A stretch of DNA of 60,485 bases from Phoronis australis (taxonomy: Eukaryota; Phoronida; Phoronidae): assembly GCA_002633005.1 (NCBI GenBank), contig NMRA01000251.1, forward strand, positions 1 to 60,485. The letters are read 5' to 3'. Shown here one piece after another: positions 48,634 to 59,320 of the stretch. Each line of letters opens with the position of its first letter. Position 1 is the stretch's first letter. Under the pieces are notes generated by a model. That model did no database searches, was not told the DNA's origin, and saw nothing but the letters and a program-made list of their open reading frames with translations. Position numbers and translations under genes: made by a program.

Positions 48634-49760
48634 AAAATGGTCAGTAGATGGCACAAAATACGTGGAATCCATCCGAAACAAGAACATACATTGAATCATT
48701 ATTTTTTAATTGAATGCTATTTACCGAATTTCAAGGAACTTCAGAGAAACAAAGTAAAACAAAAAAGATTTTACCATTAGGGGGTACAGCGTTCGTCGGA
48801 TCCGTCTGAAAGTCGTCGTTTGCTGTCAAAGGATACTGCAGTGGGCTTAAGAGATACCGAAATGAGCGCAAAAAACTGCCACTAGGAGGTGCCACATTAG
48901 TCAAATTCTATGAAAAATCATGGTCAACCGTCCTCCTCATCCTAAAAACATATACAGAGTGTATGCCAATCTTAGAGTAATTTGATTGATAGAGGGGCGG
49001 ACGCCAAAAATTAGAGTCTGGGACGGTAAAAATGGCCACTAAATGACGCAAAATAATTCGAATCCATCCGAAAATTCGAACATGTCATCGTTTCCTGAGA
49101 GGAAAGCCATTTCCAAAATTTCATAAAATCTGCTTTGGAACTTCAGAGAAACAGGGGGAAATGAAATTGCACTGGGACGCACAGCATTGGTCGGATCCGT
49201 TCAAAAGTCGTCGTCGTACTTGTACGTTGCAACTTCGTATACCTGTAAGTACACTTGCTAAATTTAATAAAAATCCTGCTGTAGATTAAACATATACAGC
49301 TATCGGCGCAAAATGCGAAACTGCCACTAGGAGGCGCCACAGACGTTGAAGTCGTAGGAAAATCATCGTCAATTGTCCTCTTTAAACTAAGAACATATAT
49401 GGCAATTTTCACGATCACCCTTGGAGGAATTTGGCTGATAGAGGGATGGACACCAAACACAGACTCGGAAACCGTAAAAATGGCTACTAAGTGGAGCTAA
49501 ATATCTCAAATCCGTCCGAAAACAGGATAATGGCTTCATCTAACTAATTGACGCCTATGTGCTAAATATCATGAATGATCTGTAGAGGACCTTTGAAGAT
49601 ACAGGAGTTAAACATAAAAAGGTAAAATTGCCACTAAGGGGCACACCAGTAGTCAGATCCGTCCGAAATTCATCTTCATCCGTTGTCAGTTTCATAGGAA
49701 CACATCTGCTGAATCTCATCAAGATCCTATAAGGAGTTTAGAAGATGCAGCTCCGGAAGC
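48634..49760. repeat. Three-unit tandem repeat, about 390-450 bases per unit
   Basis: Landmarks recur in order: a 'gtcagtagatggcacaaaat' / 'ggccactaaatgacgcaaaa' / 'ggctactaagtggagctaaa' start (48638, 49030, 49482), 'aatccatccgaaa' (or 'aatccgtccgaaa'), 'cttcagagaaac', 'tcggatccgt' and 'aactgccactaggaggcgcc' (48876 and 49320). Units are diverged and the last is truncated. Open frames across the block are not conserved between units. Confidence 0.8.
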
Positions 49761-50379
49761 CGGACGACTTACGCCGGATGTCCACTCAGACAGAGATGGC
49801 GGCAATATGCATCCACGTATAAATACATGTATCATAGCTCTTCCTTACTCTGAAACCGTGACCGTTATAATTCACTTTTTACCACCCCAGTATTTTGAAT
49901 ATTCTTCCTCCGCTGGCAAGTTTTGGAATTATTTTCGTTAAACATGCATTTCCTTTAAAGAGGACGGGAACGCGTAAAATAGCCCAGATCAAATCATTAA
50001 AAGTGGTTTTCTTCCACTAAAACAGAAATCAAACTGCTCACCTGTGGTATTTTTAAGTTGTTTTTTTTTTCGTAAAAATTTTGAATTTCTATTGATGTGA
50101 AAACTTTAAAAAAAAACGTAAAGGCTTATGTCAATCGTCATTTTGTCAATTTTTCTTCCACAAGGCAAAACGCGTCTGCTTGTTTGGTATGGAAAGAAAT
50201 AAATGCTGCACAATTTGCCTGGTATGGAAAATGTGACCTTTAAAGTTTGATGTAAACAAAACAAGTGCGATTTCAACCTGAAACCAGAGAGACTTCTTTC
50301 AGGGCACGGGGAGCGCATATACACGACTGGAGACGGAGAGCTTGCATTGTCACGGGTACAATAAAATCCCACGCACGAG

Positions 50380-50547
50380 CAGTGCTGTAGTTGGGCGTAG
50401 GCGCACGTAGGCGCAGCCAACCACTTCTCGGCATTTGAACGTAGATAGGCCTACTACGCGCCCTAAGTTGTGTTCAGTGCTCAGGGTGATACGGTGGGCT
50501 TTCAAGTTAGGCGCCTACTTACCTCTAATTTTACCACTACAGCACTG
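50380..50547. repeat. Inverted repeat with 12-base perfect arms
   Basis: CAGTGCTGTAGT at 50380-50391 pairs with ACTACAGCACTG at 50536-50547. Additional TAGGCGC words lie inside both arms. The loop is about 144 bases. Confidence 0.7.
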
Positions 50548-50559
50548 CGCACGAGCATA

Positions 50560-50835
50560 GCATCTTACGCACAAACTCGCTACGACCCTATGAGCCATGG
50601 ACACGATTCCATGAATGCTGCTTACGCAAAATACGTGCGCACGAACCACACTGAATCACACATACGAACACAAATCATGCGCACGCATCAACAAGCTATA
50701 AAGAGTTCGTGCATGGAATTCGATACCCGTGTGTATGATTTTGTGTTGGTGAGTATGATTTTGGTTCGTATGCGTGATTTTTGGGTTCGTATGCACGATT
50801 CAGAATTGTGTAGTTGTTTTTTTTGCGTAAGATGC
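50560..50835. repeat. Long imperfect inverted repeat with internal short tandem units
   Basis: GCATCTTACGC (50560-50570) pairs with GCGTAAGATGC (50825-50835), and the inner sequence is also related: 'aatcacacatacgaacacaa' on the left resembles the reverse complement of the right half. The right half is itself built from four related units starting GTATG(A/C) at 50733, 50753, 50768 and 50789. An open frame of 127 codons on the plus strand runs through the structure, but is probably a by-product. Confidence 0.6.
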
Positions 50836-50859
50836 AATAGATTGTGCGTATAATTCTAT

Positions 50860-53224
50860 GGTACATGTACCCCTGATTGTTGCGAAAGACTTTATGTATG
50901 TATTTAGCCTGTTTCAACTGAAAATGTGGAATATGGCGATTTTTATTGGAAACTCTTGCCTTATTCAGTCAAAGCACACAAAATTAATCTCACGTTAGAA
51001 TCGCCGAGAAAAAAACTTCCACGGTTTGTTTAACGGGTAATTTTCGCGTTTCGTGCCCCTTTAAATCTTTTTATTTTTGCCATTTCTTTTGAGCTAGTCG
51101 GTTAAGTCGCTGTTTACAAAGTAGTGCTGCATCTGCCATATGTTCATGTTTTCACAGAGTTTCCAATAATTTCATAGTGTGCCATTGGTACATACACGTT
51201 ACCACTGTATTTCTGTCTAGTTTAGGCCACTTGCATGCACAGTTATCCAATTATTGCTTATCTTATCTCATTCAATTGTGAATGAATTGACAGTCACTTA
51301 AATAGAAACACAACTTATATCTACCATCTGAATATGAAGTAGGTTGAACATTTTCAAATGTTTTAAGAACGATGGAGTTTTGTGTCGAAAATGATCCGAC
51401 GTAAAACACTCAACGGTTTCGTGACTAGATGTGGGGTAATGACACTGCATGATGCGGGTTATGTGAGCCCCCAAGGTACATGTACGTCATGAATGCAAAG
51501 GTCACCTATTTGCGTTTACAAGTAATGAATACAGCCTCACTTCGTTAAGCGTAAGTGACGTTGAAATAGCATTGCTGTTTATTTCCTCCAAATATTAGCT
51601 GGTAAGGAGCACGCAAATACATTTTAAGGGCCTAGTCAGTCATACACACAGCGTGACGACCTGTACTACGTGTTTGGACTGATCATGAGGAGTACGGCGT
51701 CGTCATGATCAATTTGATGTAGGAATAATACACCAGTCGAACAAATTTTTTTAAAATGTAGAAATCGACCCTACAGTATATTTAATTAGAAACTGTTTTG
51801 CCCAATAGCTTAAGAGTCGTGGCAAGTGCTGACAGCTTGCACCGTCGTTAGTGTGACCAGCAATGACGGCGAACTGGTTGGACTCGGTAGCCGTGGTGTT
51901 TTGAAAAAATCAGGAATATATGTGAGAGTTTGTTATAAATTGATGCATTACGTCGTTGGTGTAATATATTTCAAGCTGTCAGTAATATTTTATGAAGATG
52001 TGCGTGTGCTTCAAAAACATGTACATTTCAATAAACCCAAGCAGCAGAATTGCGAAATAACGCAGGTAAATGCTTGACACGTTAACCTGTTGAACACATG
52101 TTACCATGATGATGTAAATTCATTCATTTGAAAACAGTCCGTGTTGGCATGTGATCATAAATTTATCATTGACCGTTTCTTGCTGCCGTAAACCTGAGAC
52201 CCCAAACAAGAAGTGAACTTGTGAACGACTTCCAACCATGTAGACAAGTTGTTCGTTACTCAAATGAAGAGGAGGCAGTGTGACCTAGAGACGGAGTTGA
52301 GTGTCTGGCTCCTGTCATGGATGTCTTGGGTTCAAATTCTTCTGGACTCATGCACTGTCTAGCCTCTTGAGTTCTCCGGTCTCTAGTGTAGCTTGTCAAC
52401 TCGGCCTCAATTTGTGTATTTAGGATATGTGTATGTTAGTTAACAAGTTGTTTCACAGAAACAGGAACCCCGGTGAAAACGTTTATCCCTAGGTCGAAAA
52501 CAGACTCCCTCACCTTCAAAACTGCTAAACACCACGAAAAACACGAACCCCAACCTATAAAACAGAAACCCGGCGGTAGGGCATGACAACCAGGTACTCA
52601 AACACCACTCTTTCACTTTCTGTCAATCTTGAATTGTTTCAGTGATGAAAAAATGAATCTTCTTACTTAAGCTGCTGTGATATATTGTTTTACTATATAA
52701 GCATTTAGACAACTTATGACGGATTGGAGTTCTACGTTATTCTATTGCTAAAGTTGTGGTGCGATCCAGTTTTTCGTCGGCTTTCGACGCCATGAAATAT
52801 GTCACCCATTGTCCAGTTTCGTTTTCCCCAATTCTTCGAGCAATTGTTTTTCTTGTTCAAGGTTGCGTACAAGTCAAAACAAACTAACCAACAATGGCAC
52901 TCGATAGTCGAAATAATGTTGTTTTTCATTTTTGAAATATTTTTTGAGAGACTATTGAATAATTCACCGGGGTAACGACGTTTTAATGGTATAGGTTATG
53001 TTACAATTAACAAACAAGTTACACGAGTTATACCGATAAAAATCAAATAGAAGTCAATATAAAGTAAGTTAGGTTTTATTGCTGACAACTTTTAACTAAG
53101 AAATCCAAAGAAAACAACTGCGAACTACTTGAACTTACTTTAACTCAAAGTTTGAGGCTACTGACAACGGTCTAAGAAAATTTGGAAAATTGTCCGGAGG
53201 TCGGGATTCGTGTTTTTTTTTTTG
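50860..53224. other. No gene seen
   Basis: No recognised exon. One SINE-like segment is listed separately. Confidence 0.5.
52274..52345 (+). mobile_element. tRNA-like segment, probable SINE head
   Basis: An A-box-like TGACCTAGAGA (about 52281) is followed by a B-box GGTTCAAATTC (52329-52339) at tRNA-like spacing. The arms do not fold into a complete tRNA by eye. No tail or duplication was identified. Confidence 0.35.
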
Positions 53225-53225
53225 N
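53225..53225. other. N in a T-run/G-run
   Basis: The N falls between a T homopolymer and a G homopolymer; it is more likely a sequencing ambiguity than a large gap, but that cannot be shown. Confidence 0.5.
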
Positions 53226-53650
53226 TTGGGGGGGGGGGGGTGGTTAGCTGCCTTCAAGGTGCAAGTGTCTGTTTTCGACTCCGGAATATCTGTTTTACGC
53301 CGGGGTTCCTGTTTCGATGGAACATCCTGATTATTGTAGAAATGGTTTCAGTTGTTTTGGACAATGGGCTGGGCACGTCTGATGCAACGTATCAAATTAT
53401 CTGCACGTTTTTCTTTTCTCAATTGACAAGCAGCAGCGTGCAGAGGTTTGGAGAAGCCCGGGGCGATTTTTCGTGGTTCATGGGAAGTCCTTTTCTCTAC
53501 TCAAATCCTTGGTTTATAGTATTAAGACTAGAAAAAACACGAAACATCATACGGAAAATTTATTCAATTTCGCTACAAATCAGTCACAATTACAAAAGGT
53601 GAATCAGTGGATGGCCCACAATAGCTGAGGTCGCCATGACCCCGGCCGTC

Positions 53651-53651
53651 N
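53651..53651. other. Single N, possible contig join
   Basis: Flanks (ggccgtc and agttagc) show no repeated sequence that would reveal an overlap. Confidence 0.5.
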
Positions 53652-54004
53652 AGTTAGCAATGGCTGAAATGGCCAGTTCGTTATTCGTCCGAGACCAAGC
53701 TTGGCGCACGAAATGACACGAACACGTGACCAGCCACAACACTGACATTGAATTGCTGAACTTCAAGCGAAGAAGACGGACCGAGCGGTCACAATTCTTT
53801 CAATTAATGACCTGAAACCGTCCAGTTAAGAACCAATTCCGTCGGGATCGATCAAATGATCTTAATCAGAAACCTGTTTGTGACAAACGGTGGGTTGCCG
53901 CTTTCAAACGCGGTAAAATAGGGCCTCAACTATGAGACCGCCAAAATGTGCACGGAAGCGCCAGCGTATATACGTAACGCACCTCGGGTCAAAATACCTG
54001 AAGT

Positions 54005-54080
54005 TGACGTCATCAGTTGCACTGGCAACAAATCGAGGCATAAGAATGTTGTCCTGTGCGTGACCTCGAGGTCATGACCT
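54005..54080. promoter_or_regulatory. CRE and nuclear-receptor half-site cluster
   Basis: TGACGTCA at 54005-54012 is followed by TGACCT-CG-AGGTCA-TGACCT at 54061-54080, three receptor half-sites in 20 bases (an everted repeat with spacing 2 and an inverted repeat with spacing 0, sharing the middle half-site). They lie 245-320 bases upstream of the ATG at 54325. Binding and function are inferred. Confidence 0.4.
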
Positions 54081-54324
54081 TTCACAACAAAAATTGTAGG
54101 CAGTATTTGTGTTTGCTTGTACGTAAATAAACAATCTTGCCGTCCGCCGGTAATTTATGCCTATTAAGTATGCATACCTAACACTGACAACCCATGCCCT
54201 TTGTGCGAAATGTAGGTTACCTGTCTATGGTCAGTGCTCGTCGACCTACACAAATCCGATCAACAACCATAGAATCTTTTACAATAGCAGCTGGTGTGTT
54301 GCAGATTGAAAACGCAAATGTAAA

Positions 54325-54468
54325 ATGGCTGGTACAGAGAACGGGCAGGCGAAAGACGATGAAACTGTAAATAGTTGCCAGTGCTGTTCTCAAGGGTGTC
54401 GAGATGAATTCCAGTGTTCAAACTGGAGCCTAGAACACGAGACACCCGACTTATTCGTTTACCCACAG
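54325..54468 (+). CDS. Second rolling stone-like gene, exon 1 only
   Basis: 48 codons from ATG to CAG, followed by a strong donor GTGAGT (54469-54474). The product has the same layout as exon 1 of the gene at 40513: a short polar N-terminus, a cysteine cluster (CQCCSQGC, then DEFQC) and NWSLEHETPDLFVYPQ, matching NWGLEYETPDLFVFNQ. It also ends in phase 0, like the other exon 1. It is shorter at the N-terminus (48 versus 80 residues). I did not find an exon 2 in the remaining 6 kb; the first gene's intron 1 is 3.8 kb, so exon 2 may lie beyond the window or be lost. The two genes are head-to-head, consistent with an inverted local duplication. Confidence 0.8.
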
Positions 54469-54474
54469 GTGAGT

Positions 54475-56212
54475 TAGGAGATTGAAGACGTGTTAAGAAG
54501 CCGTGACTAAAATATTTGTTGATCGCAGTGCAGCTACCTAACCATTTTCAGTAGATAAACGTGGTTTTATTCCACAGTATTTGGCACCTCCGTTACGCAA
54601 AGAAATATTGCGAAGCTCATTTTGACTCTACCAGAAGGGGGGCTGTCATATCGCCACAATAAGGAGACGAAGCTGCACTGTAGAATTGACTCGACCACTT
54701 GAACAAAATGAACGAATGATTGATATTCTTCCTTGTAACAGAGAAGAAATGCTATGGAATCGCCCTAATTGGTTCGCGTGCCGCCGCAACGCTATTAATC
54801 GTTTTCTCGAGTATCAAATAACGCTCAAATGTATTTTTACTGAGGTTCAAAACCCGCATACTAGATCTAGATTTCATGAGTTGAACGAATACATATTCAG
54901 GTTAGCGTATACCAGTAGTAACAGACAGTCGTATTCAGTTAACTGGACCCGTATTCAGGGTACAGCTAACTGACTGGGCGATAAGGGTGTAACTTGTCGA
55001 TTGTCGAGCTACATTATTCGGACATTGGTCCAATCTTCGATCGCCTTCGGGTCAGAATTCGTGTGCGACTTATAAAACAATTCCAAACACTTCATTTGGC
55101 GTAGTCTATAAAAAGTGCCCAATTGGCGGTCACACACAAAAATCGGAGTCTGTAGATGGACTTTAAAGTGACCGAAACACTCGGATCGTTGTGTAGGGTA
55201 CTGTCGGTCGTAGTCGGACTGTGTTCCTGCACGTTTCGAGCAAAGTCGCACACGATGTCATGTATCGGGATTTTCGGAATTTGTGCACTGTGATAGAATA
55301 TTCTCAGACATGGTGTGCAAATCTGAATGTTTAGATAGTTGGGTTTCAGTGTGTTCTGCAGACCAGCCCCAAGAACGGTTTCGTTCGCAAAGATGTTTGC
55401 AGACTCGGTGTAAAGACTTTCATTGCAACAACCGTTGGTGTTTTTGAATAAGTCACAGACAAGACTACTTATGATCGCCGCATGCACCGACATGTCATTA
55501 GTACAGTGTGCACTGTTCGTGAGTCGCACCGCGTAACTGAGAAAAGACGAACACAAAAGGGTCCCAATTGCTATCCATCTTGCACTGGTCACGTATTAGA
55601 AAATTATCAGGCAAGCTCCCTGGTCAGCATGGATTTCCAAATTGTTCTCGCCTTCATTTTTACCTCCTCACCTTCCTCTCCCATTTCCTTCTCCTCGAGT
55701 CGCACTGCTGATAGGCGCACCAAGACTGTTTTTGTCGACGTGCCGAGTGCCACAGCATCCTTAAGAAATCAATTGCAATCCTGTGAAGATTTTTTCCTTT
55801 CCCGGTAAACAATCCCCTCATGAATGAAAGTCACGTTTATTTATGCATACGAGCGGAAATAACTGTAAGAAGTTGCTTACATTTTCAGACCATACGCTAA
55901 CATCATTGGCGAATAATACAAGAAGAGTTCTAAACTGAGCTTGAAAAAGGGTTTGATAGAGGCGATAAATCATTTTTTTCTGACTGTTTGTTCACGAACG
56001 TAGTTGTATTTTGGAATTTAACTCTAAATAGACCTGGAACACGGTAAACAGGTTAAATTGCAATATTGAATGTGGTTTTCTGCCCCTGAAACAGATTTTT
56101 TTTTGTTGATATCAGGCATGTTCTTGTAGTTTCAAAAAAGTGATCTGTCAACTATTCGCCACTTCGTCCATTTTTCTCTCGCAAGGCAAAGAGCGTCTCT
56201 TTATTTGGTATG
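54475..56212 (+). other. Downstream of second gene's exon 1; no further exon recognised
   Basis: Presumed intron or intergenic DNA. It contains one long minus-strand open frame (listed) and no rolling stone exon 2. Confidence 0.4.
55092..55493 (-). CDS. Unrecognised open frame, possible small protein or exon
   Basis: The open stretch runs 55592-55092 (166 codons) but the first ATG is at 55493, giving 133 residues. The region before it (WIAIGTLLCSSFLSYAV) is hydrophobic, like a signal sequence, but would need a start codon or an exon upstream; an acceptor-like ...ttctaatacgtgaccag precedes it. Cysteines are frequent (VCDLF, GCCN, ICTPC) and N-glycosylation sequons occur (NES, NET), which would suit a secreted protein. 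It is the longest open frame in the window, though not so long that chance is excluded. No family recognised. Confidence 0.25.
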   Translation of the reverse strand: MSVHAAIISSLVCDLFKNTNGCCNESLYTESANIFANETVLGAGLQNTLKPNYLNIQICTPCLRIFYHSAQIPKIPIHDIVCDFARNVQEHSPTTTDSTLHNDPSVSVTLKSIYRLRFLCVTANWALFIDYAK

Positions 56213-56977
56213 TGTCAGAAAATAGACTGACTCTGTTTTAGTTGTATTGTTTTGTATTGTTTTGTTTTGTTTTGTAGTTCTGTTTGATTGGCATGACCCC
56301 TGAGTTCAGTACAGTGATGATGTAATTTTTCACTATAGAATGATTGGGTAGATTCCGGGAAGTTCTTGTATTGATGAAAAGTTCTAGAACAATGCATTAG
56401 TCTATAAATACACAAGCACGGGTTTGTATTAGTCAGTTAAGCAGTTCAGCAGTCAGAGTAAAGCAGTTAACATTTTAACAGTTGAAAGAATTACAGTTGA
56501 GTTCATGCAGTGAAGAGAATCAGGAGTTACAGCGAGAGTCAACAGAGAGCCAGCTATAAAGACAGCAGGCTATTTGAATCAGCGAGTGTAACAGTTGCTG
56601 AAAGTGTCTCAGTTGAACGTGTTGAATCGAGCAATTGGGCAAAGCGCGATTGTATGCCTGAAACTTGTGGGGGCTGGCTTAGGATCTGGACCTGACCGTC
56701 TGTGCGGGCAATCAGTCGAAGGAATAAAAAAATAAAGAAAAAAAAAAAAAACGGCGACACGATTCTGCCGAGGTCTCCCCCGTCATCCGATAGCGCTTCT
56801 ACATGTAGTTAATTAACTCATTGTTTCCTCACCCTTCAAGTTGTTGCTGTTTCATTTTGTTTGCGGCAGCCATGGGGGAGCCCTGCCCCCACACCGTAAA
56901 TCCGCCTATGCACCGAAAGCTATTAGCGCCGGTCTGTAAAAACTTGCGCCCACCCACACACGGGGAAAAACGTAACT
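56213..56977 (+). mobile_element. LTR copy 4, degenerate and interrupted
   Basis: It follows the plus-strand solo LTR at 24220 from 'tgtcag' through the TTGTTTTG run, 'gattggcatgacccctgag', a TATAAATA at about 56403, and the 'cagttgctgaa' region; a foreign GC-rich repeat then replaces part of R/U5 (56635-56911), after which 'gcaccgaaagctattagc' to 'cacccacacacgggg' resumes. The terminal bases and target-site duplication are not clear. It is more diverged than copies 1-3. Confidence 0.8.
56635..56911 (+). repeat. GC-rich dispersed repeat, copy 2, inserted in an LTR
   Basis: It carries 'gggcaaagcgcgattgtatg' near its left end and 'ttttgtttgcggcagccatg' near its right end, as in the copy at 13317-13560, with an A-rich tract in the middle. 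Because it interrupts the LTR it moved or was copied after that LTR inserted. Confidence 0.6.
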
Positions 56978-58189
56978 TAGACATAGCACATTAATTTCCC
57001 TTACATGGAAATGAGACCTTTTACCTCAATTGCTTCCAACCAACTGACTTTGAGCGCATTCACGCATTTCTCATACATGTAAGTGGGAGGCAGATTAGGA
57101 AATCTGCGGTTACCAACAGAGTTTTTCCTTCGCGCGTATTTCAAGAATAGCGATTTTTGTGATTTTTTCTGGAAATTTTCTCACAGGAGAAAGTGAATTA
57201 CTCTGTACTGTAAGTTGCGAGATGGTGCTTTAGTCAGGAATTGTTTAAAAGATATTTTTTATGAGCGTTCGTATTCCATGCCTCTTTAATGATTATGCAT
57301 CGTAACATCACACGAATATCACGTTTCTGAGCTTCACTTCATTTTTATTTTCCATTTTAAAGGCTCATTTTACTCGGTCACTATTGAAAGCAGGACCAGA
57401 CCAACTTGCCTTTGGCTACCGTTAATCCGACGTATTGTAGAATAGTCAATGAATGGCATACTGCCGAATCGGTGACTTTTTCGGTTTCGCATTTTGTAGC
57501 CTGGTAGATTCTGTCTCTAAGAGTTATAGGCAATCAAGTTATATAAGGTGTAATGTACTGTCAGTTTTTAAATGCATACAATGTATATCCTGCAAAAGAG
57601 TCCCGGTGTCACCAAGGTGACTTATTTTGAAGTATCAGTATCATTGTTGCTTAACTTCGCTGAGTTACTCCTAGAAAAAAATCTGGAGTTACAGTAGGAG
57701 GACTACTTGTTCAATTCCTTGTAGCCGCCAGCGTTCGGTCATAATGATCTGTCCTGAAATACCCAACACCACTCACACTGAGGCATTTAACAGCAGTGAT
57801 GTACACTCTTTCATAGGCACTACGAATGGCAGGACCGTCAAATGTTGTTTAACATGGCTTCTCATTGGTTAAAGTAGTGAAATCAAAGTCGTAAGATTTA
57901 AACGTTTCCATTGGTTGAAATCTTGGAAAGCCTTTCAGTTTACTGTTACGTAGTAGAGTGACAAGAGACTCCCATAAATGTAGTATTTGATATTAAGAAA
58001 GGAAAGCTCATTTTTGTAGACGCCAATCAGTGAGGCACAGCAGCAGCAGACCTTACACAGAAGATAAATCAACAGAGTTCAGCAACTATGCTAAGAAAAA
58101 CACGTAAAACTGAACCTAAACAAGGAATATTAGTTTACATGGACATTCATTCCGAGCTGATGCCGTTGACATAGATCTGGCAGAAAACG
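56978..58189. other. No gene seen
   Basis: No recognised exon, element or RNA gene. Confidence 0.5.
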
Positions 58190-59320
58190 AATCCACCAGC
58201 TAAGATACCAAGGTGGGTATAAAGATCCCAGTGATACGACCTCACTATCGAAGACCAACCAGAAGAGAACAATCCGGCCGACTATATGTCTACATATGCG
58301 CTGACAGTTCGACAAGCCGAGATCAAATTGTGTCAGACGAGTAAACCCTCTGCTTTACGCGCAGTGCAATCCCAATGGAGATGAGGTCTTAGCTCTGGCA
58401 AAGTGAGACCCTATAATGCAATTCGTTATATTCGGATTATCTCTGGACGTTGGCAAGAGGTCAACGATATCTTGCCTTCGCACTCTGACCTCACATCTCT
58501 TCTCGATCTCCGTGGCGTCAGAGACGAAATCTGGGTATTGAAGTCTGCTCCATGCGCCTGCATCCGTGTCTGTAACACTGTGCTGCTTAATTGGCCCACG
58601 AAAGATAAACAAGATATGAAGTCTAAAGCGATCATAGGAGTAAAACGTGCTCAGAGTACTCGGAACTTGACGCCTCCGTGGAGCAGGTTGGTGTCGTTGT
58701 CTGTCACATCAGGTATAGACTGCAAAATGTGATCCAGTTGGCATGACTCCCTCTCACTTTGACCGAGAGTACAATGCTGATATCAACTCCTATGGACTGC
58801 TACGCAACAGCTTTGCACACATCCTCTGCAGTTGATACACACGTTGTCCACCTTTTCAGTCTGTTCATTAAATCATCAAATCGGATAATGGACCACCCTT
58901 CATTGGTCATGGCAGGAGTCATTGTCTGATTTCCAGTTACGCGCGACGCAGCGTTTTAACACCTTTGTGAACGCCAGTTAACTACAAAAGGAAAACATTA
59001 TAAACCATTGCTGAAAATCGTTCGGGCTTCAGTTATAGAACAACAAGACTTGACACCTTTTCTTTCCAACGTTCTTCGGATCTAGATGTGTGTGCACTGA
59101 GCCTCGCAGAACACTCTTCACGTTGTTCCACAATTCAGCCAAACCGATTGTGCGAACTCCGGACACAGTTGCAAATCAGTCTATGGACGATGACAAGGTT
59201 TACGTGACGCCCTGCGGGATCCATTTCATGACAGTGGCTTTAAGAGTATCACAGAAATTTGGTCTTTCGTTCCTACCTCACCAATGCTAAATAACGTGTT
59301 TTTCCTAGGAAATTATGAGC
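58190..59320 (+). mobile_element. Degenerate Gypsy-type pol fragment
   Basis: Reading the plus strand across frames: the end of an RNase H-like region with NNPADYMS (58268-58292), a segment ending IISGRW (about 58450), a region typical of the zinc-binding (HHCC) domain with LAHE (about 58594) and SKAII, and the integrase core SDNGPPF (58881-58901). This order is that of Gypsy polyproteins. Frameshifts and stops are dense, so nothing is expressed. No LTR is recognisable next to it and it need not belong to the LTR family seen elsewhere in the window. Confidence 0.75.

Noticed and set aside
50470-50853. 127-codon plus-strand open frame
   Set aside because: It runs through inverted and tandem repeats whose composition avoids stops; there is no ATG-context or splice support and no recognisable domain.
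54541-54650. Possible exon 2 of the second rolling stone-like gene after the acceptor ttattccacag
   Set aside because: The translation (YLAPPLRKEILRSSF then stop) does not resemble exon 2 of the first gene and ends quickly.
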